Below, piece by piece: positions 54,853 to 64,000 of a DNA stretch of 64,000 nt; the first letter of the stretch is position 1; every line of letters begins with the position of its first letter. The DNA lies in contig NZ_JAJFES010000001.1 in NCBI RefSeq assembly GCF_020708045.1, positions 62,001-126,000 on the forward strand, written 5' to 3'. Both the position numbers and the translations under genes were made by a program. Under the pieces are notes generated by a model. The model worked only from the letters and a program-made list of their open reading frames with translations. It did no database searches and was not told the DNA's origin. The DNA is from Massilia sp. IC2-278 (GTDB lineage Bacteria; Pseudomonadota; Gammaproteobacteria; Burkholderiales; Burkholderiaceae_D).

Positions 54853-55688
54853 CCCAGCCTCCGGCGCAGCAGCGTGGACACCAGGTCGGCGGCGGCCACC
54901 AGCAGCACGAACATCAGCAGCATGGTGGCGACTTCGCCGCCGGCCATCATCTTGGTCGATTCGTCCATGCGCTGGCCCAGGCCGCCGGCGCCGACAAAGC
55001 CCATGATGGCCGAGCCGCGGATCGCGCATTCCCAGCGGTAGACGGTATACGACACGAGTTCGGCCGCGGCTTCGGGCAGGGCGCCGTACAGCAGGGCCGC
55101 CAGGCGCCCGCTGCCGTTGGCGAGCAGGCTGTCGCTGGCATGGGCGTCGCTCGACTCGAGGATTTCGGCGTACACCTTGGCCAGCATGCCGCAATAGGTG
55201 AGGGCGATCGCCAGCACGCCGGCGGTCGGGCCCAGGCCCACCACGCGCACGAACAGCAGGGCCCAGACCAGTTCCGGCACGCTGCGCAGGAGCACCAGCA
55301 CCCAGCGCACCGCCTGGCGCAGCAGCGCGCTGGCGCGGCGCATGCGGCCGGTGCCCAGCAGCGACACCGACAGGCGCTCGCTCACCAGCAGGGTGGCGGG
55401 AATCGCGCCGAGCAGAGCCAGGAACAGGCCGCAGGTGGCAATCGCCACCGTGATCCAGGTTTCACGCAGCACCATCGCCAGGAATTCGGCGGAGTGGGCG
55501 GGATGCAGGAAGTCCGACAGGAAGTTGCCGGCCGCGGCCAGGCTTTGCAGGTCGAACAAAATCCAGGGCTTGAATTCGCTGTAGACCAGCATCGGCCACA
55601 GCAGCACCAGTCCCAGGCCGCAGGCCATGAGGCGTCCACGCCAGGCCGGGTCGGGATGCAGAGGGGATGACGAAATCTGAGACGGCAC
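54849..55688 (-). CDS. PhnE-type ABC transporter permease 1
   Basis: 279 residues; same architecture as its neighbour, with LLYGALPEAAAELVSYTVYR and AIRGSAIMGFVGAGGLGQRM. Two distinct PhnE-like permeases presumably form a heterodimer. Gap to the ATPase gene upstream is 17 bases. Confidence 0.92.
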   Translation of the reverse strand: MPSQISSSPLHPDPAWRGRLMACGLGLVLLWPMLVYSEFKPWILFDLQSLAAAGNFLSDFLHPAHSAEFLAMVLRETWITVAIATCGLFLALLGAIPATLLVSERLSVSLLGTGRMRRASALLRQAVRWVLVLLRSVPELVWALLFVRVVGLGPTAGVLAIALTYCGMLAKVYAEILESSDAHASDSLLANGSGRLAALLYGALPEAAAELVSYTVYRWECAIRGSAIMGFVGAGGLGQRMDESTKMMAGGEVATMLLMFVLLVAAADLVSTLLRRRLG

Positions 55689-55705
55689 GTATCGGATTCC
55701 AGGAA

Positions 55706-56518
55706 TCAGAAGCAGGCGCCGACCGCGATGCGTTCAGGCGTCTCGTGCGGGTGGTGGTCGGGCGGCGCCGGCGTTTCGTTGGCGTACAGGGCGGCGATCA
55801 TCTCGTCGCTCACCTGCTCGCGCGGCAAATCGAACACGATGCGTCCGGCGCGCAGGCCGACGATGCGCGCGAAATGGGCGCGCGCCATCTCCACCTGGTG
55901 CAGGCTGCACACCAGCGTGGCCTTGCGCGCCGCCGCCTCGCCCTGCAGGGTGGCGAGCGTGAGCTGGGCCAGCGCCGGGTCGAGCGCCGAGATCGGCTCG
56001 TCGACCAGGAAGGCTTCGGCGTTCGACAGCAGCAGGCGCGCCAGGCTGCAGCGCTGGCGCTCGCCGCCGGACAGGCGGTCGACGCGCGCGTAGAGCTTGT
56101 CGCCCAGGCCGAAGCGGCTGAGGGCGTCGTAGGCCGCGCCTGGATCGGCGGGCCTGAACAGCGAGGCCAGGGCCTGGCCCAGGCTCCACTGCGGCAGGCG
56201 CGCGGCCAGCACCGCGGTGACCACGCGCTGGCGCGGCGGCAGCGGCGGCGTCTGCGGCGCCAGGAACAGGCGCGCACGCAAGGCATGGCGCGCGCGCTGC
56301 GGCAAGGCCCACGGGTCCTGGCCAAAGAAGGAGAAGCCGCCCTCGGCCGGCTGGTGGGCCAGCGCCAGGGTGGACAGCAGGGTGGTCTTGCCGGCGCCCG
56401 ACGGCCCGATCAGCGCCAGCTGCTCGCCCGGCGCGATCGCCAGGTCGAGCGCCTGCAGCGCGGGTGCGCGGCTGCCGGTCAGGTGGCGCACCGTGAGTTT
56501 CTCGAGCGTGAAGGACAT
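55706..56518 (-). CDS. PhnC-like ABC transporter ATPase
   Basis: 270 residues. Walker A LIGPSGAGKTTLLSTL, signature LSGGERQRCSLARLLLSNAE, Walker B AFLVDEPISALDPAL, H-loop SLHQVEMA. PhnC-type ATPase for the two PhnE-like permeases. ATG 56518 (MSFTLEKL) with an alternative at 56524. The binding protein gene lies 22 bases upstream. Confidence 0.93.
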   Translation of the reverse strand: MSFTLEKLTVRHLTGSRAPALQALDLAIAPGEQLALIGPSGAGKTTLLSTLALAHQPAEGGFSFFGQDPWALPQRARHALRARLFLAPQTPPLPPRQRVVTAVLAARLPQWSLGQALASLFRPADPGAAYDALSRFGLGDKLYARVDRLSGGERQRCSLARLLLSNAEAFLVDEPISALDPALAQLTLATLQGEAAARKATLVCSLHQVEMARAHFARIVGLRAGRIVFDLPREQVSDEMIAALYANETPAPPDHHPHETPERIAVGACF

Positions 56519-56540
56519 CGGCAAAACCCCGTACGGCGTA

Positions 56541-57425
56541 TTACTTCAGCAGGCCGGCGTTGCGCGCGGCCGCTTCGATCGCCTTGTAGTTCTCCGGCTT
56601 GGTGGCGATGAACTTGGTGGCGCGCTGCAGGTCCAGGATCTGCTTGCCTTCAGGCGTGGAATCGTCCAGGGCCAGGAAGGCGTCGCGGATCTTCTTTTGC
56701 AGCGCCGGGTTCATGTCCGAACGCACCGACCAGTTGTAGTCGTAGTAGCCAGGCGTGGTGTAGAACACGCGCACGACTTTCGGGTCGACCTTGTTCGATT
56801 CGACCAGCTTTTCCCAGACCGAGATGTTCAGCGCGCCCGCATCGACCTTGCCGCCGGCAACGGCCGCCACGGTGGCGTCGTGCGCACCCGAGAACGAGAT
56901 GCGCTTCAGGTCGGTGTCCGGATTGATCTTGGCGCCGAGCAGGAAGGAACGCGGCATCAGGTGGCCCGAGGTCGAGGATTCCGAGCCGAACGACAGGGTC
57001 TTGCCCTTCAGGTCTTCCAGCTTGTTGATGCCGGGCTGGGTGGTGACGAAGACCGAGCGGAATTTCTCGTCTTCGGCACGCTGCACCAGCGGCGTGATCT
57101 GGCCCTTGCTGCGCACGTTGGCCTGCACGAAGGTGAAGCCGCCGAACCAGACCATGTCGAGCTTCTTGTTGACCAGGCCCTCGACCGAGGCGGCGTAGTC
57201 GGTCACCGGGGTGAACTCGACCTTCAGGCCGGTGGCCTTGGCCAGGTAGTCGCCCAGCGGCTTGAACTTGCGCTGCAGTTCGGTTGGCGCTTCGTCGGGA
57301 ATGGCCGATACTTTCAGCACGCCGGGCGTGTTCTGGGCCGACGCGCCTGGCGCGGCGAACGCGAAGGAAACGGCGACGGAGGCTGCGAGCAGCGATTTGA
57401 TGGCAGAGATGGGCGACATGGACAT
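56541..57425 (-). CDS. PhnD-like periplasmic binding protein (putative selenate type)
   Basis: 294 residues. Signal peptide (MSMSPISAIKSLLAAS... AFAAPGASA), then VLKVSAIPDEAPTELQRKFK, VEFTPVTDYAASVEGLV and VWFGGFTFVQANV. The PDEAPTELQRKFKPL start is what I recall for the 'putative selenate ABC transporter' binding protein group within the PhnD fold. Captures an oxyanion in the periplasm. The ligand is not proven. Divergent from egtD. Confidence 0.88.
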   Translation of the reverse strand: MSMSPISAIKSLLAASVAVSFAFAAPGASAQNTPGVLKVSAIPDEAPTELQRKFKPLGDYLAKATGLKVEFTPVTDYAASVEGLVNKKLDMVWFGGFTFVQANVRSKGQITPLVQRAEDEKFRSVFVTTQPGINKLEDLKGKTLSFGSESSTSGHLMPRSFLLGAKINPDTDLKRISFSGAHDATVAAVAGGKVDAGALNISVWEKLVESNKVDPKVVRVFYTTPGYYDYNWSVRSDMNPALQKKIRDAFLALDDSTPEGKQILDLQRATKFIATKPENYKAIEAAARNAGLLK

Positions 57426-57567
57426 GGCTTTCTTATTGGTTGGGTACGGATGACGGCCGCCGCACGCTTGCGCGGCAGGCGGACGCGGAGATTCGGCGCT
57501 TCGGGCTATGATAGCAAAAACGGCAACATCCCCAGGCCAGGGCGCATCCGGCGCTTCGGCGGCACGA

Positions 57568-58542
57568 ATGATAAACCCTATGATGACTTCCTGCATAACC
57601 GACACGCCCGAAACCCTGGCCAATGCCCACGTTCCCGCCGAGCTGTACGACGGCCTGGGCGCCCGGCATGCCACGATTTCGCCGAAATTCCTGTACGACG
57701 CGCTCGGCTCCAAGCTGTTCGAGGCCATCTGCGAACTGCCGGAATATTATCCGACCCGCACCGAAGCGGCGATCTTCGCACGCCAAGGCGCCGAGATGGC
57801 GCGCGTGGCCGGACTCGGCAGCACCCTGGTCGACCTCGGCGCCGGCAACTGCGCCAAGGCGGCCTCGCTGTTCCCGCTTCTGCGCCCGAGCCAGTACGTG
57901 GCGATCGACATTTCCACCGAATTCCTGCACGACGCCCTGAACCGGCTGCGCCAGCGCTTCCCGCACATCGCAATGGAGGCGCTGGGCCTGGACTTTTCCA
58001 GCGGCCTCGAACTCCCGAGCAATGTGCGCGCCGAGAAGCGCCTGTTCTTCTATCCCGGCTCGTCGCTGGGCAACTTCACGCCGCCGGAAGCGCGCGCTTT
58101 CCTGCGCCGCCTGCGCCGCAACTGCGGGCCCGACGGTGGCCTGCTGATCGGCATCGACCTGGTCAAGGACAAGGCCGTCATGGACGCCGCCTACGACGAC
58201 GCCCTGGGCGTGACCGCCGCCTTCAACCTGAACGTGCTGCGCCACGTGAACACCCTGCTCGGGGCCGACTTCGACATCCGCGGCTGGCGCCACGTCGGCT
58301 TCTACAACGAGGCCATGGGCCGGGTCGAGATGCACCTCGAAGCGAAGACGGCGCAGCGCGTGCGCTGGCCGGGCGGCGGGCGCGACTTCGCGGCGGGCGA
58401 GCGCATCCATACCGAGAACAGCTACAAGTACCGCCAGGCCGATGCCATCAGCCTGCTGGAAACGGCCGGCTTCGAGGCAACCCGGGTGTGGACCGATCCC
58501 CACTGTCCGTTCGCCGTGATCCACGCGCAGGCGGCCGGCTGA
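57568..58542 (+). CDS. egtD: L-histidine N-alpha-methyltransferase
   Basis: About 320 residues. Makes hercynine by trimethylating histidine with SAM, first step to ergothioneine. Motifs: YYPTRTEAAIFARQGAEMAR, SAM site STLVDLGAGNCAKAASL, FFYPGSSLGNFTP, and HTENSYKYRQ near the end. Start may be ATG 57568, 57580 or 57583. A TATGAT at 57507-57512 could be its -10. Followed after 8 bases by egtB. Confidence 0.95.
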   Translation: MINPMMTSCITDTPETLANAHVPAELYDGLGARHATISPKFLYDALGSKLFEAICELPEYYPTRTEAAIFARQGAEMARVAGLGSTLVDLGAGNCAKAASLFPLLRPSQYVAIDISTEFLHDALNRLRQRFPHIAMEALGLDFSSGLELPSNVRAEKRLFFYPGSSLGNFTPPEARAFLRRLRRNCGPDGGLLIGIDLVKDKAVMDAAYDDALGVTAAFNLNVLRHVNTLLGADFDIRGWRHVGFYNEAMGRVEMHLEAKTAQRVRWPGGGRDFAAGERIHTENSYKYRQADAISLLETAGFEATRVWTDPHCPFAVIHAQAAG

Positions 58543-58550
58543 AAGTTCGT

Positions 58551-59779
<1,229 letters not shown>

Positions 59780-59783
<4 letters not shown>

Positions 59784-60721
59784 TACGGCTGCGCTGGCAG
59801 TCGGTGCGCCGCGCGCGCATCCGCATCCTGAACCGGCGCGCGAATGCCTATATCCTTTCCCATCCGCTGGCCTTTACCCTGAGCTGCCTGCGCGGCTTCC
59901 GCGCCAACCAGGGCTTGCTGCTGGCCGGCGCCGTGGCCTATTACGCACTGCTCTCGATCGTGCCCTTCCTGATGCTGGTGGTGGTGGCGCTATCGCACTT
60001 CATCGACCAGGCCGAACTGCTGGAAACCCTGCGCCGCTACCTGGAACTGCTGGTGCCGGGCCAGTCGCGCTCCATCGTGGCCGAGGTCGCCAACTTCCTC
60101 GACAACCGCGACCTGATCACCTGGGTGCTGGGCGTGACCATGCTGTTCTTCAGTTCCTTCGCCTTCACGGTGCTGGAAAACGCGATGAGCGTGATTTTCG
60201 TGCACCGCGTCGCGATCCGGCGCCGCCACTTCCTGGTGTCGGCGGTGCTGCCTTACTGCTACATCCTGGCGCTGGGATTCGGCGTGATGCTGGTGACCCT
60301 GGTGGCCGGCACCCTGCAGGTGATGGGGCGGGAACACGTCGACCTGCTCGGCTATAGCTGGTCGCTGGGCGGGGTGTCGGGGGCGCTGCTGTATCTGCTG
60401 GGCCTGGGCGGTGAGATCCTGGTGCTGACCTCGATCTACCTGGTGATGCCGGTGGGCCGGCTGTCGCTGTCGCATGCGCTGGTCGGCGGGGTCACGGCGG
60501 CGCTGCTGTGGGAACTGGCGCGCCACGTCCTGGTCTGGTACTTCTCGACCCTGTCCCAGGTGAACGTGGTGTATGGCTCGATGACCACCGCCATCGTGGT
60601 CATGTTCAGCCTCGAGATCGGCGCCACGCTGCTGCTGTTCGGGGCCCAGGTGATCGCCGAGTACGAGCGGGTCGGCAAGGGCAAGCCCGAGCGGGCACAG
60701 CCGCTGTCGACGGCAGCGTGA
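59780..60721 (+). CDS. YihY/UPF0761-family inner-membrane protein
   Basis: 313 residues, six membrane helices. Family motifs: AVAYYALLSIVPFLMLVVVA, SSFAFTVLENAMSVIF and YGSMTTAIVVMFSLEIGATL. Formerly misnamed ribonuclease BN; function unknown. It starts within the egtB stop (ATGA) so is translationally coupled to egtDB, an uncommon pairing. Confidence 0.92.
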
Positions 60722-60829
60722 TCCGGGGCGGGGCTTTGCGGTAGCTCAATTTCCAGTAGGAATAGAAATGGCACATTCGTTCTTGCGCCCGGCTAACAGC
60801 GGGCGATGTTCAACGGAACGGGAGATGTC

Positions 60830-61000
60830 ATGGATCAGGGCGTATTCCTCGGTTTGCCGGCGCCGGTCGTCTTGGCTTTCGCCGCATTGCTGTTGCTGCT
60901 GGTGCTGGTTGCGCATGCCTTGCACGGCCTGCGCAAGCCGGCGCCGGTGCGCCGTCCTGTGGCGCACGAGCGGCGCCACCGGCAGGACGCTGGCGGCTGA
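60830..61000 (+). CDS. Small membrane protein, 56 residues
   Basis: MDQGVFLGLPAPVVLAFAAL with one hydrophobic helix, then a basic Pro/Arg-rich tail. GGGAG lies 6 bases before ATG 60830. Not recognised. Confidence 0.65.
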   Translation: MDQGVFLGLPAPVVLAFAALLLLLVLVAHALHGLRKPAPVRRPVAHERRHRQDAGG

Positions 61001-61012
61001 TTTTAAGATAGC

Positions 61013-61052
61013 AAAAAAAAAGCCCGGGTGTTTCCACCCCGGCTTTTTTTTG
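61013..61052. terminator. Bidirectional terminator
   Basis: Runs of A and T flank AGCCCGGGTG-TTTC-CACCCCGGCT; serves both the small gene (plus) and the lipoprotein gene (minus). Confidence 0.92.
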
Positions 61053-61090
61053 CAAGCACGGGCGCCATAGCGCCTGTGCCCTGTACTTAT

Positions 61091-61855
61091 TTATTGCTTC
61101 TGCGCCACCACTGCTTCGCCCAGCCCGCCGTCGGCCGTCGTCAGGCCGAAGGTGAGGAAGGTCTTGGCGGTGTTCAGCTTGGCGATGCCGCTCAGCTGGG
61201 TGGTGCTGCCGGTGCAGGTTTCGGTCAGGGTGACGTCGAACACGGCCACGCTGCCGTGCGGCGCCACGCTGCCGTTGTAGCTGCAGCCCAGGGTGCTGGT
61301 GCCCGACAGCACGCCGTTGGCGTCGACGGTCCAGTTGGCCACGATGGTGCCGCCGGCCTTGGTGAAGCGCCAGTTGCCGGTGGCGTCGGCACGGGTCACG
61401 GCGGTGCTGTAGCGGGTGTCCGCCGTCAGCGCCAGCGAGCTGGTGCCGGCGTTGCCGCGCACCGATACTGCGAACGCGTTGCCGCTCGGTGCGCCACCCG
61501 AGACGGTGACCGTCTCGGCGCGGGCGCCCGACACCGGGTAGCGGGCGCCGTTGGCCGAGAAGGTCTGGCCCGACACGGCCAGCTTGGCGGTGGACAGGCC
61601 GACCAGGTTGTCCTGCGCATCGTGCAGGAACAGCCAGGCCGCGCCGTCGCTCAGGACCACGCTGCGCACGACGCTGGCGCCGCCGAAGCTGGCGCCGGTG
61701 ACCGGGCCGTTCCAAAAGCCTTGCAGTTGGCCCAGGGTGATTGCCGGAGGGGTTACCACCGGCGGGGTGGTCGTGCCGCCACCGCCGCCACCGCCGCCGC
61801 CGCAGGCGGCCAGGCTCAAGACACTCGATGCAGCCAAGAATTTAATCAGTTTCAT
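61091..61855 (-). CDS. Lipoprotein with poly-Gly linker
   Basis: About 254 residues. Lipobox LSLAAC followed by nine glycines and a Thr/Pro spacer, then a beta-rich domain (QLQGFWNGPVTGASFGG, WLFLHDAQDNLVGLST, NWRFTKAGGTIVANWTVDAN). AAAGGA lies 6 bases before ATG 61855 (MKLIKFLAASS). Outer-membrane or surface-displayed; function unknown. Confidence 0.85.
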   Translation of the reverse strand: MKLIKFLAASSVLSLAACGGGGGGGGGTTTPPVVTPPAITLGQLQGFWNGPVTGASFGGASVVRSVVLSDGAAWLFLHDAQDNLVGLSTAKLAVSGQTFSANGARYPVSGARAETVTVSGGAPSGNAFAVSVRGNAGTSSLALTADTRYSTAVTRADATGNWRFTKAGGTIVANWTVDANGVLSGTSTLGCSYNGSVAPHGSVAVFDVTLTETCTGSTTQLSGIAKLNTAKTFLTFGLTTADGGLGEAVVAQKQ

Positions 61856-61886
61856 CTTCATTCCTTTAATCATGTATTTTCGGTGC

Positions 61887-64000
61887 TTAGTCGAACGCGT
61901 TGCCTGGGCCTTGCTCGTCCGGCGTGTCGATCACGTAGCCGATCAGGCTCAGCGATGCATGCGCCGCCACGCCGTTGCTGACGATGTTCGAATCGCCGGC
62001 CACGCCCACGTCGAACTGGCTGCCTTCGGTGATGTGGAAGTCGAGGCGGATCTTGTCGCCTTCGGTCACCATCTGACCGCCGTAGGCCGCGCTGGCCAGG
62101 TTGACCAGCACGCCGCTGGCATCCTTCGCCCAGTAGCCGTTCACACCCGAGCTCGCATCGACGTACAGGCTGAAGTTCTCGGTCGCGCCCGGTGCATTGA
62201 CCTTGGCGGTGAACGAGATGCCGTCCATCGGGGCTTGCGCCCAGCTTGGCAGGTTGATCGCGTCGTGCACGCTGTGGACGTCGGTCAGCGGATTCGCGTC
62301 CGCCACCGGCTTGCCGTTCACCGCGCCTGCCACCAGCGTGACATAGGAGCTGCCATTCGCGGCGCTCGGTACGGCCATCGAGACCACCGAAGGCTGCAGG
62401 GCGTCGAGGATGCCGTCGCCGTTGCCGTCGCCGAGCAGGCCGCCGTTGCCAAGCGCCGGCGCCAGGGCTTCCACCGAAGGCGCCACGCCGTTGCCGTCAC
62501 GCACCGCCTCGGTGGCCGCGCTACCCACCGCTTCCGCCGCGCCGAAGCCGTCGGTGTAACGGGCCACCACGCCGATCGTCTTGCCGATCAGCGCCGCGTC
62601 CAGGGTCAGGCTGCCGCCGGTGGCGCCGGCGATGTCGGCGCCGTTGGCTTGCCACTGGTAGCTCACCGTGCCCATGCCGTCCTGGTCCGCCAGGGTGTTC
62701 GAGGCGGTCAGGGTCTGGCCCAGGGTGGCGTTGCCGGCGATCAGCACCGCGCCGGTCGGCGCGTCGTTGACGTTGGCCACGCGCCCGGTGGCGCTGCTGC
62801 TCACGGTTTCCACCGTGCCTTCGGCGTCGGTGTAGCTGGCGACCACGGTGATCGCCTTGCCCACCTGGGCCTGGGTCAGCACATAGCTGCTGCCCACCGC
62901 CACCAGGGCGCCATCGGCCAGCCAGCGGTAGCTGACGTTGCCCATGCCGTCGGTGTCGCCCAGCGTGTTGCTGGCCGTTAGGGTCTGGTGCTGGGTGGCC
63001 GATCCGGAGATCGTCACCTGGCCGCTCGGTGCATCGTTGACACGGGTCAGCACGACGTCGTTGCCGGTGCCGCCCACGTAGCTGATGCTGAACAGCTTGC
63101 CACCCACCAGGATCGCCGCGCCTTCCGCCAGGCCGGCGAAGGTGCCGACCACGGCATCGCTGCCGTCGTTGTCGAGCAGGGTGATGGTGTCGCCCAGGTG
63201 CGCCGCGTAGTCCGGGTCCAGCGTCAGGTTCAGCGGGGTGCCGTCCAGCGAGACGGTGCCGGCCACGGTCAGGGCCGTGGTGGCGTCGCCGCCGAGCTTG
63301 ATGCTCATCGCATCGCCGCTGTCGAGCTGCAGGTCGCCGATCACGTCGATCGTGCCCTTGCCGTTATTCGCCAGCTGCACGTTGCTGTTGCCCGAGGTAT
63401 CGACCTGCACGTGTTCACCCTGTGCCAGGTTCGATTCCACCACCACCGGACCGGTGCCCTGCAGGACCAGGGTCGAGCCGGCCGGCAGGTGCTGCACCGT
63501 GACCGGGCCGCTATCGTCGTTGTCCAGCGTGAAGCCGCCCACCGGGTGGTCGATCAGCGCCGGGCCGGTGCCGGTCTTGGTCACCGTGCTGCCGTCGGCC
63601 GGCTGCTCGATGATCATGGTGCCGGTGCCGGCGTTATGGACATGCACGTCGCCGGCCGGGGCCAGGATCGTGATGTCGCCCGCGCCCAGGCTGTCGATCT
63701 GCGCGCCGGCTGGTGCATGCAGCACCTGCACGTCGGCGCCGTCGACGTTGTTCAGGCCGATGTGGCCATTGGCCGGGAAGCCTGCCAGGTCGACCGCGAA
63801 CGGACCGCTGCCGGTGAAGTCCAGCTGGCTGTCCGGCGCCGGGCCGGTCACCGTCAGGACGCCGCTGCCGCCGTTGTGCAGGGTCGCGTCGCCTTGCGGG
63901 TTGCTGACCGTGGTCGGGCCGTTGCCGGTCACGTTCACGGTTTCGCCGTCGTTCAGGCCGATGACCGTCACGGTGCCAGGGCCACCGTTGTTCAGGTTGA
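61887..64000 (-). CDS. Large repetitive surface protein, C-terminal part
   Basis: The frame stays open to the right edge, so the N-terminus is outside. From the N-terminal end: about nine strands of roughly 20 residues starting PAG/PAD (beta-helix-like), a linker GGTGNDVVLTRVNDAP, two Ig-like repeats of about 90 residues each opening VNDAP, and a C-terminal 'choice-of-anchor U'-type domain (GDGNGDGILDALQP... SLIGYVIDTPDEQG). It is likely secreted or surface-bound. Probably an adhesin; not proven. Confidence 0.85.
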   Translation of the reverse strand, partial: NLNNGGPGTVTVIGLNDGETVNVTGNGPTTVSNPQGDATLHNGGSGVLTVTGPAPDSQLDFTGSGPFAVDLAGFPANGHIGLNNVDGADVQVLHAPAGAQIDSLGAGDITILAPAGDVHVHNAGTGTMIIEQPADGSTVTKTGTGPALIDHPVGGFTLDNDDSGPVTVQHLPAGSTLVLQGTGPVVVESNLAQGEHVQVDTSGNSNVQLANNGKGTIDVIGDLQLDSGDAMSIKLGGDATTALTVAGTVSLDGTPLNLTLDPDYAAHLGDTITLLDNDGSDAVVGTFAGLAEGAAILVGGKLFSISYVGGTGNDVVLTRVNDAPSGQVTISGSATQHQTLTASNTLGDTDGMGNVSYRWLADGALVAVGSSYVLTQAQVGKAITVVASYTDAEGTVETVSSSATGRVANVNDAPTGAVLIAGNATLGQTLTASNTLADQDGMGTVSYQWQANGADIAGATGGSLTLDAALIGKTIGVVARYTDGFGAAEAVGSAATEAVRDGNGVAPSVEALAPALGNGGLLGDGNGDGILDALQPSVVSMAVPSAANGSSYVTLVAGAVNGKPVADANPLTDVHSVHDAINLPSWAQAPMDGISFTAKVNAPGATENFSLYVDASSGVNGYWAKDASGVLVNLASAAYGGQMVTEGDKIRLDFHITEGSQFDVGVAGDSNIVSNGVAAHASLSLIGYVIDTPDEQGPGNAFD

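Noticed and set aside
56217..58550. Long 5' extension of the egtB frame
   Set aside because: The conserved EgtB protein starts at 58551; the extension overlaps two transporter genes and all of egtD in other frames.
61800..61833. Poly-glycine tract as a sequencing artefact or phase-variable homopolymer
   Set aside because: The codons are mixed GGC/GGT rather than a homopolymer, and lie just after a lipobox, where flexible linkers are normal.

Overview
The window is a GC-rich, densely coded chromosomal segment of a betaproteobacterium, most likely Burkholderiales/Oxalobacteraceae (Massilia, Telluria or Duganella type). The evidence is gene content: an Acinetobacter-order malonate decarboxylase operon, a two-domain NAD synthetase next to a PII gene, an alanine/lysine-rich histone-like protein, ergothioneine genes, and dispersed GTGGGC...GCCCACGC repeats. 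Genus is an inference. There is no prophage, insertion sequence, CRISPR array or rRNA operon.

Layout. 1-1.4 kb: 5' part of a TonB-dependent receptor gene, divergent from a LysR gene, with two TGTGC...GCACA operator-like palindromes between them. 1.4-11.6 kb: two LysR genes (the second MdcR-like), a MatC-type dicarboxylate carrier and mdcA-C-D-E-G-B-H for malonate decarboxylation. 11.7-16.2 kb: small and membrane proteins, a GNAT-type protein (minus strand), nadE and a PII gene. 16.2-21.2 kb: a REPIN-like repeat, then on the minus strand a TRIC/UPF0126 channel, a bacteriophytochrome kinase, an Smr protein and trxB. 21.4-28.2 kb: housekeeping genes ftsK, lolA, rarA and serS, followed by two identical tRNA-Ser(CGA) genes. 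28.2-33.4 kb: LysR, a TauE/SafE permease, and a TonB receptor paired with a DUF1624-type membrane protein. 33.7-43.4 kb: methyltransferase, zinc metallopeptidase, zinc alcohol dehydrogenase with a His-rich partner, secreted M4 protease, M23 peptidase, L,D-transpeptidase, ferredoxin and esterase. 43.5-45.4 kb: six very small genes. 45.4-53.2 kb: two c-di-GMP-type proteins (one with a degenerate GGDEF motif), a spermidine-synthase-like protein, a Ppx/GppA phosphatase, a histone-like protein and an HTH protein. 53.4-60.7 kb: a five-gene oxyanion-type ABC transporter divergent from egtD-egtB-yihY. 60.8-64 kb: a small membrane protein, a lipoprotein, and the C-terminal part of a large repetitive surface protein that runs off the right edge.

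How genes work together. MatC imports malonate. MdcB makes the triphosphoribosyl-dephospho-CoA precursor, MdcG attaches it to the carrier MdcC, MdcH charges it, MdcA exchanges acetyl for malonyl, and MdcD/E decarboxylate; MdcR probably switches the operon on. SerRS and tRNA-Ser are physically linked. EgtD and EgtB supply the first ergothioneine steps beside a transporter whose binding protein resembles selenate/phosphonate binders.

Most unusual observations: in-frame minisatellites inside mdcG (12 bp unit) and mdcB (36 bp unit); a family of paired or single GTGGGC/GCCCAC palindromes (four loci); several perfect operator-like palindromes; and the oxyanion transporter divergent from the ergothioneine genes. 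No single gene set here is clearly a wholly new system.
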